Source: an uncultured Veillonellaceae bacterium
GTDB taxonomy: Bacteria; Bacillota; Negativicutes; Selenomonadales; Selenomonadaceae
Direction: 5' to 3'
Length of the DNA stretch: 43,202 nucleotides
Assembly (NCBI GenBank): GCA_900316275.1
Contig: ONCF01000074.1
Coordinates: 1 to 43,202, forward strand
Both the position numbers and the translations under genes were made by a program. The notes beneath the pieces are model-generated. The model ran no database searches, was not told the origin of the DNA, and saw only the letters and a program-made list of their open reading frames with translations. This document shows, piece by piece, positions 8,617-16,616 of this stretch (its first letter is position 1; each line of letters begins with the position of its first letter).

Positions 8617-8648
8617 TATAAAGAAAAAGCTTCCTTGCCTGGCAGGAA
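8617..8648 (-). terminator. weak terminator of the D,D-carboxypeptidase gene
   Basis: TTCCT and AGGAA with flanking GC pairs (8631-8648) form a short stem. On the minus strand it is followed by GCTTTTTCTTTA. It begins 10 nt past the stop at 8658. The stem is small, so efficiency is uncertain. Confidence 0.45.
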
Positions 8649-8657
8649 ATGTCTGCC

Positions 8658-9812
8658 TCAAACCAGCGCCAGCACGGGGGCAAAAACACCTACCAGCCAG
8701 CCGCCGAGGCTGAAGCCCGGCGCCACGCCGTCGGCCTGCATGTCGATGCTGCCCACGGGCTCGCCGTCGTAGCGCACGACGAGCTGTCCCACAACCTGGC
8801 CGTCCTTGATAGGCCCCGTGAGCACGCGCGGCAGGTCGTAGCTGATGGCGTAGCGGGAGGCATCCTCCTCGTCGATGAGCGGGTAGTTCACGTCAGCCGC
8901 CGCGCGCACCGTCGTGCTGGCCTGGCTCGCGCCACTCACCCAGCACTGCTGCGTGAGGTTCGCCTGTGCGTAGCCACGCACCATACGCACATGCTGGAAA
9001 CCATAGTCCAGCATGGCCTGCGCGTCGCGGAACCGCTGCGCCTCCGTCGGCGCGTGCATGACGATGGCGATGAGCTCCAGCCCCTCGCGCCGCGCCGAGG
9101 CCGCGAGGCAGCCGCCCGCCGCCTGCGTCCAGCCCGTCTTTACGCCCGTGGCCCCCTGATACGTTTTCAGCAGCTCGTTCGTATTCTGGAACAGCTGAAA
9201 TTTCACCTGCGGCCGCGACCACTTGATGAGCATCTGCGGCTGCCCCACGATATTGCGAAAATTGCGCTCGCGCATGGCATGCCGCGTGAGCGTCGCCATA
9301 TCGCGTGCCGTCGAGTAGTGCAGCGGGTCCGTGAGGCCGTTCGGATTGTGGAAATGCGTGCCCGTCATGCCGAGTGCCGCCGCCTCCGCGTTCATCTTGT
9401 CCACGAACGCAGGCACGGAGCCGCCGATTTTCTCCGCCAGCGCCACGGCTGCGCCGTTGTCGGAAATCATCATCATGCCATGGATGAGCTCGTCCGCCTC
9501 CAGCTGCTCGCCCGCCCGCAGCCCCAGCGGCGAGCTCTCCGTGGCCGCCGCGGCCGCCGAGATGGGCACGAGCTCGTGCACCTTCAGGCTGTGCAGCGCC
9601 AGCAGGCAGGTCATCATCTTCGTCATGGACGCCGGCTGATACGCCGCGTCCGCATTCTTCTCCCAAATCACGCGGCCCGTCGTACTCTCGATGAGGATAG
9701 CCGCGTCCGCCGCGACCACCGGCTCCGCCCCCACGTGCGCAGGGCAGATAAACAAAAAACAAAGAAAAAGCGGCAGCCCCACGAGGCCCAGCCGCCGTAA
9801 CAGATACATCAA
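8658..9812 (-). CDS. dacF: D-alanyl-D-alanine carboxypeptidase (PBP5/DacF type)
   Basis: This is a serine peptidase that removes the terminal D-Ala from peptidoglycan pentapeptides outside the inner membrane. All three penicillin-binding motifs are present: SMTK (62-65, catalytic Ser and Lys), SDN (117-119) and KTG (225-227). An N-terminal signal peptide (about 1-29) and a C-terminal beta-rich domain with a final hydrophobic helix (about 360-384, the usual membrane anchor) complete the family layout at 384 residues. Two starts are possible: TTG at 9812, with GAAGGAG 8 nt upstream, or ATG at 9809, 11 nt from the same site. The symbol is by family resemblance. It is a single gene between terminators. 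Confidence 0.92.
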   Translation of the reverse strand: MMYLLRRLGLVGLPLFLCFLFICPAHVGAEPVVAADAAILIESTTGRVIWEKNADAAYQPASMTKMMTCLLALHSLKVHELVPISAAAAATESSPLGLRAGEQLEADELIHGMMMISDNGAAVALAEKIGGSVPAFVDKMNAEAAALGMTGTHFHNPNGLTDPLHYSTARDMATLTRHAMRERNFRNIVGQPQMLIKWSRPQVKFQLFQNTNELLKTYQGATGVKTGWTQAAGGCLAASARREGLELIAIVMHAPTEAQRFRDAQAMLDYGFQHVRMVRGYAQANLTQQCWVSGASQASTTVRAAADVNYPLIDEEDASRYAISYDLPRVLTGPIKDGQVVGQLVVRYDGEPVGSIDMQADGVAPGFSLGGWLVGVFAPVLALV

Positions 9813-9844
9813 AAGCTAAGCTCCTTCTTCGTAAAGTCCTCCCC

Positions 9845-9853
9845 ATTATAACA
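9845..9853 (-). promoter_or_regulatory. extended -10 promoter for the D,D-carboxypeptidase gene
   Basis: On the minus strand, TGTTATAAT (9853 to 9845) is a consensus -10 with the TGn extension, about 20 nt before the ribosome binding site. The -35 is poor. A palindrome, GGCCATACGGCC, at 9894-9905 lies upstream. A weaker alternative (TTGCTC, 16 nt, TATTAT with TG) is at 9917-9944. Confidence 0.5.
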
Positions 9854-9945
9854 CCAAAACCGCGTTATGAATAGCACTCTCCCACAACAAAACGGCCATA
9901 CGGCCAGCACCGTCCTATAATACCATTGTATGCCACACGAGCAAC

Positions 9946-9983
9946 AAAAACTGCGTTGACCGTGTTAAGCCAACGCAGTTTTG
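9946..9983. terminator. terminator after the autotransporter remnant
   Basis: AAAACTGCGTTG (9947-9958) pairs perfectly with CAACGCAGTTTT (9971-9982). T-runs flank it on both strands. On the minus strand it ends the gene stopping at 10024. Confidence 0.8.
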
Positions 9984-10023
9984 GTGCGTATTCTATGCAG
10001 AAAAAGACCTGACTGTTCTCTCC

Positions 10024-11373
10024 TCAGAACAGGAAATCGATGCGGCCTTCGGCGGACCAGCTGTTGTAGTCGCAGAAGGTCTTTTCGAGCTTCAGGTTGA
10101 ACAGCGTGCGCTCGCTCAGATTGCCTTTGTAGCCGAGGTTCAGGTAGACGACGTTGTCGTCGAAATCCTGCTCCGGCATGGCGAAGCTGTTGACGTAGGT
10201 AGAGAGCGAGCCCGCGAGGCCGCGGCTGTAGGCGAGACCGCCGTAGAGACCGTAGCTCGTGTAGACGTCCAGGCCCAGCTTGACGGAGAGGGCGTTTTCG
10301 TCGTCCGTCACAATCGCGTTGTAGTTGAACGAGCGGTCGTCCGTCTTGATGTGGTCGAACTTGAAACGGACGTAGGGGTTAAGCGTGAGCGTATCAGAGG
10401 TGCGGATTTTCCGGACGTAGCCGAGAGCGGTGCCGACGTAGACGCCGAGGAAATCGGCCTGGCCGAGCTGGAAGTCATAGCCCGCCTGATAGGTCGTGAC
10501 GTGGACGCGCTGGTCGGCGTAGCTGCCGCCGTCCATTTTCGTCTCGCCGCCCTTGATGGCGACCCAGAGGCTGCTGACATTGCTCTCCGCGCCGCCCTTG
10601 TCGACGACGGCCGAGGCGGGAGCGCCCGCGCGCAGGTCGGCCGCCCGCGACGCCGCACCGAGTGTAAACATCCCCGTGACGGCCTGTGTCGTCGCCGCGC
10701 CGGTGTTCGACGTGGCGTTGACGAGCGCACGCACCGGCCCGCTCTTGCGGTAGGCCTGCGCGAACTGCGCCCGGTACGTCGTCAGCTGCTCGGCGGGGAG
10801 ATTACCCAGGTCCGCGATGTTAAAGAGCTGGCGCTCAAACGGATTCCACGCGCCATTGCCAATTCTCTCAATCATCCCCGGGATGTTTTTCTGCCCATCG
10901 GCGGTGATCACCGAGGTATAGCTGCCCGCCGTGAGGCCGAAGGACTGTGCAAGGGCCGTTAGTAAGCTCTGGTTCGTGATGGCAAAGCCGTCCGCGTCCG
11001 CGATGTTGACCGTGCCGCCCTCTGTCGCCGCCTTGACGGTCGTCTGCGAAAGGGCGCTGGCGGCAGTATCCGCGTCGACCTGCAGCGTATCCGTCGTGAT
11101 AGTGCCGCCGGTGATGGTCGCGCCCTTGGCCAGGCTGACCTTCGCGGCGGTGACCGTATTAGCCTGCAGCGACTTCGTCACCGCCAGCGTGTCCTTCACG
11201 GTCACGCTCTCACTCGCCGCGACCGTATCCGCCGTGAGGGAATCCGCCGTGATGACGCTGCCCGAGACCTCCTGCGCCGTGATGGTATTTGCCGTCAGGC
11301 CCTCGGTCGCGGAGACCGTGGCAGCCTTAATGGTGTCCGCAGCGATCTTTGCTTTTCCTCCAGGGAGTGCCAG
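10024..11373 (-). pseudogene. 5'-truncated autotransporter with a shortened beta-barrel
   Basis: The reading frame is open from a stop at 11374-11376 down to 10024 (449 codons) but has no ATG near its beginning, no signal peptide and no usable start before an internal GTG at 11205. The first 150 codons are a Thr/Ala/Val-rich repeating pattern (ITADSLTADTV and similar), the usual beta-helix passenger. The last 180 or so (from SSLWVAIKGGETK) are an autotransporter barrel ending in DFLF, the C-terminal Phe used for outer-membrane assembly. That family domain is normally about 260-280 residues. Here ALGYVRKIRTSDTLTLNP appears to join an early strand to a late one, so part of the barrel seems missing. 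Probably a remnant; it could be a silent recombination cassette. Confidence 0.7.
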
Positions 11374-11435
11374 TCATCATCCACAACGCCTACACGTCCC
11401 TAAGCATATTTTACCATTTTGTCAACCACTTTTTT

Positions 11436-11463
11436 ATACCCAATTTTGTACAAAATTGGGTAT
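11436..11463. repeat. perfect 28-bp palindrome
   Basis: The half-site ATACCCAATTTTGT (11436-11449) is followed directly by its exact reverse complement, with no loop. It lies in a 205-bp AT-rich gene-free stretch (11374-11578) between the YgiT-type gene and the autotransporter remnant. No T-tract follows on either strand in the right place, so it does not look like a terminator; a dimer-binding operator or recombination site is more likely. TTGACA (11463-11468) abuts it on the plus strand, but no -10 follows. Confidence 0.7.
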
Positions 11464-11578
11464 TGACAAATCCCGCAGAGTTGTTCTGGCCAACTTTTCG
11501 CCCTGTTTATGGCAAAAAGTGCACAAAAAAACGCCACCCGTCCCCACAAGAACAAGTAGCGCCACAAATGACATTACA

Positions 11579-11809
11579 TCATGCTACCGACTGATAATTT
11601 ACCACGGCAACCTCTGTCATATTCTCCTGCAGAGTCTGCGCAATCTTATACAATCTCTGCGTGACCTCCGTAGAGTAATATGCCTCGCCGCATTGCGTGC
11701 AGATATCAGCTGGTACATTGCGAACTACCACCACGCATTTACCCAAATCAACGGTAAATGTAGCTAAGCCCGTCTCAGTATCGCCTTTACAAAAAACACA
11801 TTTACTCAT
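11579..11809 (-). CDS. YgiT-type zinc finger protein (antitoxin-like)
   Basis: This 76-residue protein has two CxxC pairs (CVFC near the start and CTQC at about 37-40). They are followed by a GEAYYSTEVTQRL stretch typical of the YgiT/MqsA N-terminal zinc domain. The C-terminal HTH domain found in MqsA is absent. The ATG at 11809 lies 2 nt after the upstream stop, with GGGGAGG 10 nt before it. A TTG at 11815 overlapping the stop is an alternative start. The partner upstream is a DUF4258 protein, and such pairs are widely annotated as toxin-antitoxin-like modules. Base composition is clearly more AT-rich than the flanking genes, which suggests acquisition. Confidence 0.85.
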   Translation of the reverse strand: MSKCVFCKGDTETGLATFTVDLGKCVVVVRNVPADICTQCGEAYYSTEVTQRLYKIAQTLQENMTEVAVVNYQSVA

Positions 11810-11811
11810 AG

Positions 11812-12135
11812 TCAATCAGCCTCCCCTTTACGCCGTGTAAATGTAGTATCCCAGCGTTCTTTATCCGGCACATAGGCCGTAATAATAATCAGCCTGCCCT
11901 CACCTATACTACACACGACGTGCAATGGTCGATTGATGCGCACCATTGCAAAAACTAAACAACTTGGGTAAGGATAATCTGTTGGATATTGCTCAATAAT
12001 GTCGCCATGTAGCAAAGCTTCTATAACTTCATCTGGCGAAATGCCACGTTTTATTAGGCGTTGCATTGCATGGTCTGTCCAGCGAAAAGACGCTGATGCA
12101 CAAAGCTGCCTGATAGCAGAAATTTTGACCTCCAA
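11812..12135 (-). CDS. DUF4258 protein (putative toxin of a YgiT-linked pair)
   Basis: This 107-residue protein matches the DUF4258 pattern, with FRWTDHAMQRLIKRGIS near the N-terminus, a central beta region (PLHVVCSIGE) and a C-terminal IITAYVPDKERWD motif. The family is related to RelE/MqsR-like folds and is usually paired with a YgiT zinc protein, as here. The toxic activity is inferred from pairing, not shown by sequence. The start is a TTG at 12135 with GGAGG 10 nt upstream. It is co-transcribed with the YgiT gene from a near-consensus promoter at 12159-12187. Confidence 0.85.
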   Translation of the reverse strand: MEVKISAIRQLCASASFRWTDHAMQRLIKRGISPDEVIEALLHGDIIEQYPTDYPYPSCLVFAMVRINRPLHVVCSIGEGRLIIITAYVPDKERWDTTFTRRKGEAD

Positions 12136-12158
12136 ACCAACGCCACCTCCTTCGATTC

Positions 12159-12187
12159 ATTATAGTTTCTTTTGCGTGGCAAATCAA
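12159..12187 (-). promoter_or_regulatory. promoter of the DUF4258/YgiT pair
   Basis: On the minus strand, TTGATT (12182-12187), a 17-nt spacer and a consensus TATAAT (12159-12164) lie 24 nt before the TTG start. No obvious operator repeat overlaps it. Confidence 0.7.
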
Positions 12188-12216
12188 TCAGAATCACATT
12201 TTTTGTTGCAAGCGTC

Positions 12217-13611
12217 TTACTGCTTTGGCATGGCGAGCTTTAGGGCCTCGCCGATGGTGGCGGCGCCGTAGAGCTGCATGCCGGTCAGCGCCTGGCGCGT
12301 CGCGGCGTCCTCCATGAGCTGGCGGTAGTTCTTCGCGGGCAGCACCACCGAGGTGAAGCCCAGGCGCTGCGCCTCGCGCACACGGCTCTCCGCCTGGCTC
12401 ACGGCGCGCACCTCGCCCGAGAGGCCCACCTCGCCGAACACGATGGTCTGCGGCCGCAGCAGCCTATTCGCGAAACTCGAGGCCATCGCCACACAAATAC
12501 CGAGGTCCGCCGCCGGCTCGTCGATATGGATACCGCCCGCCACCTTCACATAGACATCACAGGCACCGATAGAGAGGTGCACGCGCTTCTCCAGCACCGC
12601 CAGCAGCAGCTGGATGCGCTTGATATCCACGCTGTCCGCCGTGCGGCGCGGCGGCACATACGGCGTCGGCGCCACCAGCGCCTGCACCTCCACCAAAAGC
12701 GGCCGCGTGCCCTCCACCGTTGGGATAATCACCGTGCCGCTGTCCTCACGCCGGTCCGACAGGAACAACTTCGACGCGTCCGGCACATCCACGAGCCCCG
12801 CCTCGCGCATCTCAAACAAACCGAGCTCATTCGTGCTGCCAAAACGGTTCTTAATTGCCCGCAGCACACGGTACTCCGCACTGCGCTCCCCCTCGAAAAA
12901 CAGCACCGTGTCCACAATATGCTCCAGCACGCGCGGCCCCGCCAGACTGCCATCCTTCGTCACATGCCCGATAATAAACGCCGCTATGCCGTTCACCTTC
13001 GCAATGCGCAACAGTTCCACCGCACACTCCCGCACCTGCGACACACTGCCCGGCGCCGACGTGATATCCGGCTTGAACATCGTCTGAATCGAGTCGATAA
13101 CCAAGAGCTCCGGCTTCACGTTCGCGATATGCGCGGCAATCGTCTCCAGATTCGTCTCGCTCACCACATACAGCGAATCTGCCAGCGCCTGCAGACGGTC
13201 CGCGCGCATACGCACCTGCCGCGCGCTCTCCTCGCCCGTCACATAGAGCACCTTTTTGCCCGTGCGCGCCACCTCCGCGCACACGCGGATCGTCAGGCTT
13301 GACTTGCCCACGCCCGGGTCACCGACGATGAGTACCAGCGAGCCCGGAATCACGCCGCCGCCCAGCACGCGGTCCAGCTCCCCCGAGCCCGTGCCATAGC
13401 GCGGCAAATCCTCCGTCTCAATCTCACCAATCGGCCGCGGCGGCTGCGACTCCGCCAAACCGACACCGCCGCCCACCGACGGCGTCGGCGGTGCCACGAC
13501 CTCCTCCACGAGCGTATTCCACGCCCCGCACCCCGGACACCTACCGAGCCACTTCGGCGCCTCATAGCCGCACTCCTGACACACGAATACCGTCTTTTTC
13601 TTCTTCGCCAC
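12217..13611 (-). CDS. radA: DNA repair protein RadA (Sms)
   Basis: RadA is a RecA-like ATPase that promotes branch migration of recombination intermediates. The N-terminal four-cysteine zinc finger (CQECG then CPGCG) is followed by a Walker A (GDPGVGKSS), the RadA-specific KNRFG motif (IKNRFGSTNE) and a C-terminal Lon-like domain. The best start is GTG at 13611, giving 464 residues (MAKKKK), because GGAGG lies 8 nt before it. An ATG at 13617 is too close to that site. Upstream is a 480-bp gene-free stretch with a long-hairpin repeat, unlike the common neighbourhood where radA follows clpC directly. Confidence 0.95.
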   Translation of the reverse strand: MAKKKKTVFVCQECGYEAPKWLGRCPGCGAWNTLVEEVVAPPTPSVGGGVGLAESQPPRPIGEIETEDLPRYGTGSGELDRVLGGGVIPGSLVLIVGDPGVGKSSLTIRVCAEVARTGKKVLYVTGEESARQVRMRADRLQALADSLYVVSETNLETIAAHIANVKPELLVIDSIQTMFKPDITSAPGSVSQVRECAVELLRIAKVNGIAAFIIGHVTKDGSLAGPRVLEHIVDTVLFFEGERSAEYRVLRAIKNRFGSTNELGLFEMREAGLVDVPDASKLFLSDRREDSGTVIIPTVEGTRPLLVEVQALVAPTPYVPPRRTADSVDIKRIQLLLAVLEKRVHLSIGACDVYVKVAGGIHIDEPAADLGICVAMASSFANRLLRPQTIVFGEVGLSGEVRAVSQAESRVREAQRLGFTSVVLPAKNYRQLMEDAATRQALTGMQLYGAATIGEALKLAMPKQ

Positions 13612-13718
13612 CAGCATAGCCTCCAAGAAATTTTAAGAAATAAAAAAGTAGGAAGGAACTGTCTGCCAAGCAACCATAGGCAATGGGCAGCACCCAGTCC
13701 CAATCCTGCCACGAACGA

Positions 13719-13985
13719 GCGCCGGCGGCGGGGTGCACCATAAGCGAAGCTTTGGAAATTTGCGTTAAGCAGAAAAAATTTTCCCGACTAGCTTCCTCGT
13801 AAAAGTTTCAACCGTTCAGGCGAAGCGCGTTTTTACAGACCTGTCCAAGAATGCGAGCGTTAGCGAAGCATGATTGGCTAACAGGTCGTATGCACCGCTG
13901 GAACTTTTACAGGATTAATTCCCGGGAAAATTTTTTCTGTAGCAAATTTACTTAGCGTAGCGTTGGTGCACCCCGCCGCCGGCGC
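13719..13985. repeat. 267-bp long-hairpin repeat with perfect 22-bp terminal inverted repeats
   Basis: GCGCCGGCGGCGGGGTGCAC plus CA (13719-13740) is repeated exactly in inverted orientation at 13964-13985. Inward, the arms keep matching in blocks: AGAAAAAATTTTCCCG, GTAAAAGTT and GACCTGT. The centre has CCAA-GA-ATGC paired with GCAT-GA-TTGG. The left arm carries roughly 16 extra nt. The interior is AT-rich and non-coding, and the ends are very GC-rich. It sits between radA and the clpC operon end; 13627-13718 before it shows nothing but weak radA promoter candidates. It is a MITE-like element or a structured RNA gene. Confidence 0.75.
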
Positions 13986-13991
13986 GACCGC

Positions 13992-14120
13992 TCAGCCTCG
14001 ACCTTTTATCAGCCGTATCACCCACCGCCCCAACCAGACGACAGCCCACAGCAGATTTTTAACAAGGTCAACTATACGGCCACCCAGCCCCTCGGGCGCC
14101 AGATAATCACGCCGGGGCAT
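13992..14120 (-). CDS. 42-residue small membrane-like protein overlapping clpC
   Basis: The ATG at 14118-14120 lies inside the end of clpC in another frame, overlapping it by 14 nt, with GAGGAG 7 nt upstream, so translation coupled to clpC is plausible. The product begins [14 protein letters not shown] and continues with a hydrophobic, Trp-rich helix (IVDLVKNLLWAVVWLGRWVI, about 16-35) ending in basic RLIKGRG. It could insert in or lie along the membrane. No family is recognised. The ORF stops 6 nt outside the long-hairpin repeat. The good start signal and sensible topology argue for a real gene, but conservation is unknown. Confidence 0.55.
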   Translation of the reverse strand: MPRRDYLAPEGLGGRIVDLVKNLLWAVVWLGRWVIRLIKGRG

Positions 14121-16611
14121 GGGCTGTCTCCTCGGACTTAGACTCCTTGGAAGGAGCTTTTACTTCCTTGCGTTCGAACGTCAGCTCGTCGCCGGCCTTG
14201 CGCACGTAAATCGTGTCGCCGGCCTTGAACGCACGGGCGAGCAGGCGCTCCGCTATCGGGTCCTCGATGAGCTTCTGGATAGCCCGGCGCAAAGGCCGCG
14301 CACCGTATTGGAAATCCGTGCCTGCCGCCACTAGCTTATTCTTCGCCGACGGGCTGATTGCGAGCGCCATCTTTTTCTCCGCCAGCCGCGCCCGCACATC
14401 GCGCAGCAAAATATCCACAATCTTCGCAAGCTCCGCGCGCCCCAGCGCGTGGAACACAATCATCTCGTCGATACGGTTCAGGAACTCCGGCTTGAACAGG
14501 CGCCGCACCTCCTCCAGCACGCGCGCCTGCGCCTTTTCATGCTGCTGCTCATGCGAATCCGCCTGCGCCGCAAAGCCCAGCGTCTGCGCACTCGCGCGTA
14601 AATGCTCCGCGCCCGCGTTCGACGTCATGATAATCACCGTGTTGTGGAAATCCACCGTGCGCCCCTGACCGTCCGTCAGACGGCCATCATCCAGCACCTG
14701 CAGCAGGATATTGAACACATCGCTGTTCGCCTTCTCAATCTCGTCGAACAGCACGATAGAGTACGGCTTGCGGCGCACCGCATCCGTCAGCTGGCCGCCC
14801 TCCTGATAGCCCACATAGCCCGGCGGCGCGCCCACGAGCCGCGACACCGCATACTTCTCCATATACTCCGACATATCGAAACGGATAATCGCATCCTCGC
14901 TGCCAAAGAGTGCCTCCGCCAGTGCGCGCGCCAGCTCCGTCTTGCCCACGCCCGTCGGGCCGAGGAACAGGAACGAGCCAATGGGCCGCTTCGGATTCTT
15001 CATGCCCGCCCGCGCACGGCGCACGGCCTTCGCCACCGCCTGCACGGCCTCCTGCTGGCCCACGACGCGCCGCGTGAGGATTTTCTCCAGCTGCAACAGG
15101 CGCTCCGACTCCTTCGCCGCGAGCTTGCGCACGGGGATACCCGTCCACTGTCCCACGACGTCGGCGATATCGTCCGCCGTCACCGTAATACGCGTGTTCT
15201 CGCGTTTCTCCCAGCGTTTCTTCGCCGCCTCCAGCTCCGTGCGCAGCGCCTTCTCCGCGTCGCGGAAATGCGCCGCCCGCTCGAAATCCTGCGCCGCAAT
15301 GGCCGCCTCTTTCTCCACGTCGTGCTGCTGCAGGCGCTCCTGGATGTCGCGCACCTCCTGTGGCTCGTCCACCTGACGCATGCGCACCTTCGAGGCCGCT
15401 TCATCCATGAGGTCGATGGCCTTGTCCGGCAGGAAACGGTCCGTGATATAGCGCTGCGACAGCCGCACGGCCGCCTGCACGGCCTCGTCCGTAATCTTCG
15501 CGCGGTGGAACTCCTCATAGCGCGGCCGCAGACCCAGCAAAATCTGCTCGGCGTCGGCCGCCGTCGGCTCCTCCACCATAATCGTCTGGAAACGCCGCGA
15601 CAGCGCCGCGTCCTTTTCAAAGCGCTTCTTATACTCGTCCAGCGTCGTCGCGCCGATAATCTGAATCTCGCCGCGCGACAGAGCCGGCTTCAGGATATTC
15701 GCCGCGTCCAGCGCGCCCTCGGCTGCGCCCGCGCCGATGAGCGTGTGCATCTCGTCGATAAAAAGAATAATATTGCCGGCCTGGCGGATTTCCTCGATGA
15801 TGCCCTTCAGCCGTTCCTCGAACTCGCCGCGGTACTTCGCGCCCGCCACGAGCGAGGCCATGGAGAGCGAAAACACCTTTTTGCCCTGCAGCATGTACGG
15901 CACCGAGCCCGCGTGAATGCGCTGGGCCAGACCCTCGGCAATGGCCGTCTTGCCCACGCCCGGCTCGCCGATGAGAATCGGGTTATTCTTCGTGCGGCGC
16001 GAGAGTATCTGTATCACGCGCTGGATTTCCTGCGTACGGCCAATCACAGGGTCCAGCGTGCCCTCGGCCGCCACCTTCGTGAGGTCACGGCCGTACTTTT
16101 TCAGCATCGGCGTGCCCTTCACTGCATGGCGGCCGCGGTGGCCCGCGTCCTCGTCATCGTCCTCGCCGCGCGTACCCTCGCCGAGGCGGTCCAGCACCAC
16201 GTCCTCCAGCGCGTCAATGTCCACGCCGAGGCTTTCCAGCACCTCGATGGCGTCGCCCTCGGTCTCCTCCAGCAGGCTGAGCAGGATGTGCTCCGTGCCC
16301 ACGTAGTCGTGGCCCATCTGCTGGGCCTCCTCCATCGCGCCCTCCATGACGCGCTTCGCGCGCGGCGTGTAGTAGGGATTGTCCGCCGGATAGTCCGCCT
16401 CGTGCGAGGCGATACGGCGCACGCGCTCCGCAATCTGAGCATAGTCCAGCCCGACGGACTCCAGCGCATCCGCGGCCACGCCGCCGCTCTCGTGAATGAG
16501 CCCGAGCAGGATGTGCTCCGTGCCGATATAGTCCTGCTGCAGCTCCTGCGCCGCCCGCTGGGCGAACTCGATGGCCTTGACAGCGCGGTTCGTAAAGTGG
16601 TTGTTGTTCAT
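14107..16611 (-). CDS. clpC: ATP-dependent Clp protease ATP-binding subunit ClpC
   Basis: ClpC is an AAA+ unfoldase that feeds substrates to ClpP and works with McsB-marked proteins. At 834 residues it has the class I layout: two N-terminal repeats (about 1-145), AAA domain 1 with GEPGVGKTA and [10 protein letters not shown], a middle region with a UVR motif ([16 protein letters not shown]), and AAA domain 2 with [10 protein letters not shown] and VLFDEIEKA. It is the last canonical gene of the ctsR-mcsA-mcsB-clpC operon, 5 nt after mcsB, with AGAGGGG before the ATG. The acidic/Ala tail ([20 protein letters not shown]) is longer than usual. A 42-codon ORF overlaps its stop. Confidence 0.97.
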   Translation of the reverse strand: MNNNHFTNRAVKAIEFAQRAAQELQQDYIGTEHILLGLIHESGGVAADALESVGLDYAQIAERVRRIASHEADYPADNPYYTPRAKRVMEGAMEEAQQMGHDYVGTEHILLSLLEETEGDAIEVLESLGVDIDALEDVVLDRLGEGTRGEDDDEDAGHRGRHAVKGTPMLKKYGRDLTKVAAEGTLDPVIGRTQEIQRVIQILSRRTKNNPILIGEPGVGKTAIAEGLAQRIHAGSVPYMLQGKKVFSLSMASLVAGAKYRGEFEERLKGIIEEIRQAGNIILFIDEMHTLIGAGAAEGALDAANILKPALSRGEIQIIGATTLDEYKKRFEKDAALSRRFQTIMVEEPTAADAEQILLGLRPRYEEFHRAKITDEAVQAAVRLSQRYITDRFLPDKAIDLMDEAASKVRMRQVDEPQEVRDIQERLQQHDVEKEAAIAAQDFERAAHFRDAEKALRTELEAAKKRWEKRENTRITVTADDIADVVGQWTGIPVRKLAAKESERLLQLEKILTRRVVGQQEAVQAVAKAVRRARAGMKNPKRPIGSFLFLGPTGVGKTELARALAEALFGSEDAIIRFDMSEYMEKYAVSRLVGAPPGYVGYQEGGQLTDAVRRKPYSIVLFDEIEKANSDVFNILLQVLDDGRLTDGQGRTVDFHNTVIIMTSNAGAEHLRASAQTLGFAAQADSHEQQHEKAQARVLEEVRRLFKPEFLNRIDEMIVFHALGRAELAKIVDILLRDVRARLAEKKMALAISPSAKNKLVAAGTDFQYGARPLRRAIQKLIEDPIAERLLARAFKAGDTIYVRKAGDELTFERKEVKAPSKESKSEETAHAPA

Positions 16612-16616
16612 AGGTG

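Noticed and set aside
11436..11463. Palindrome as a terminator of the YgiT gene
   Set aside because: The stem has no loop, and on the minus strand it is followed by A residues rather than T residues.
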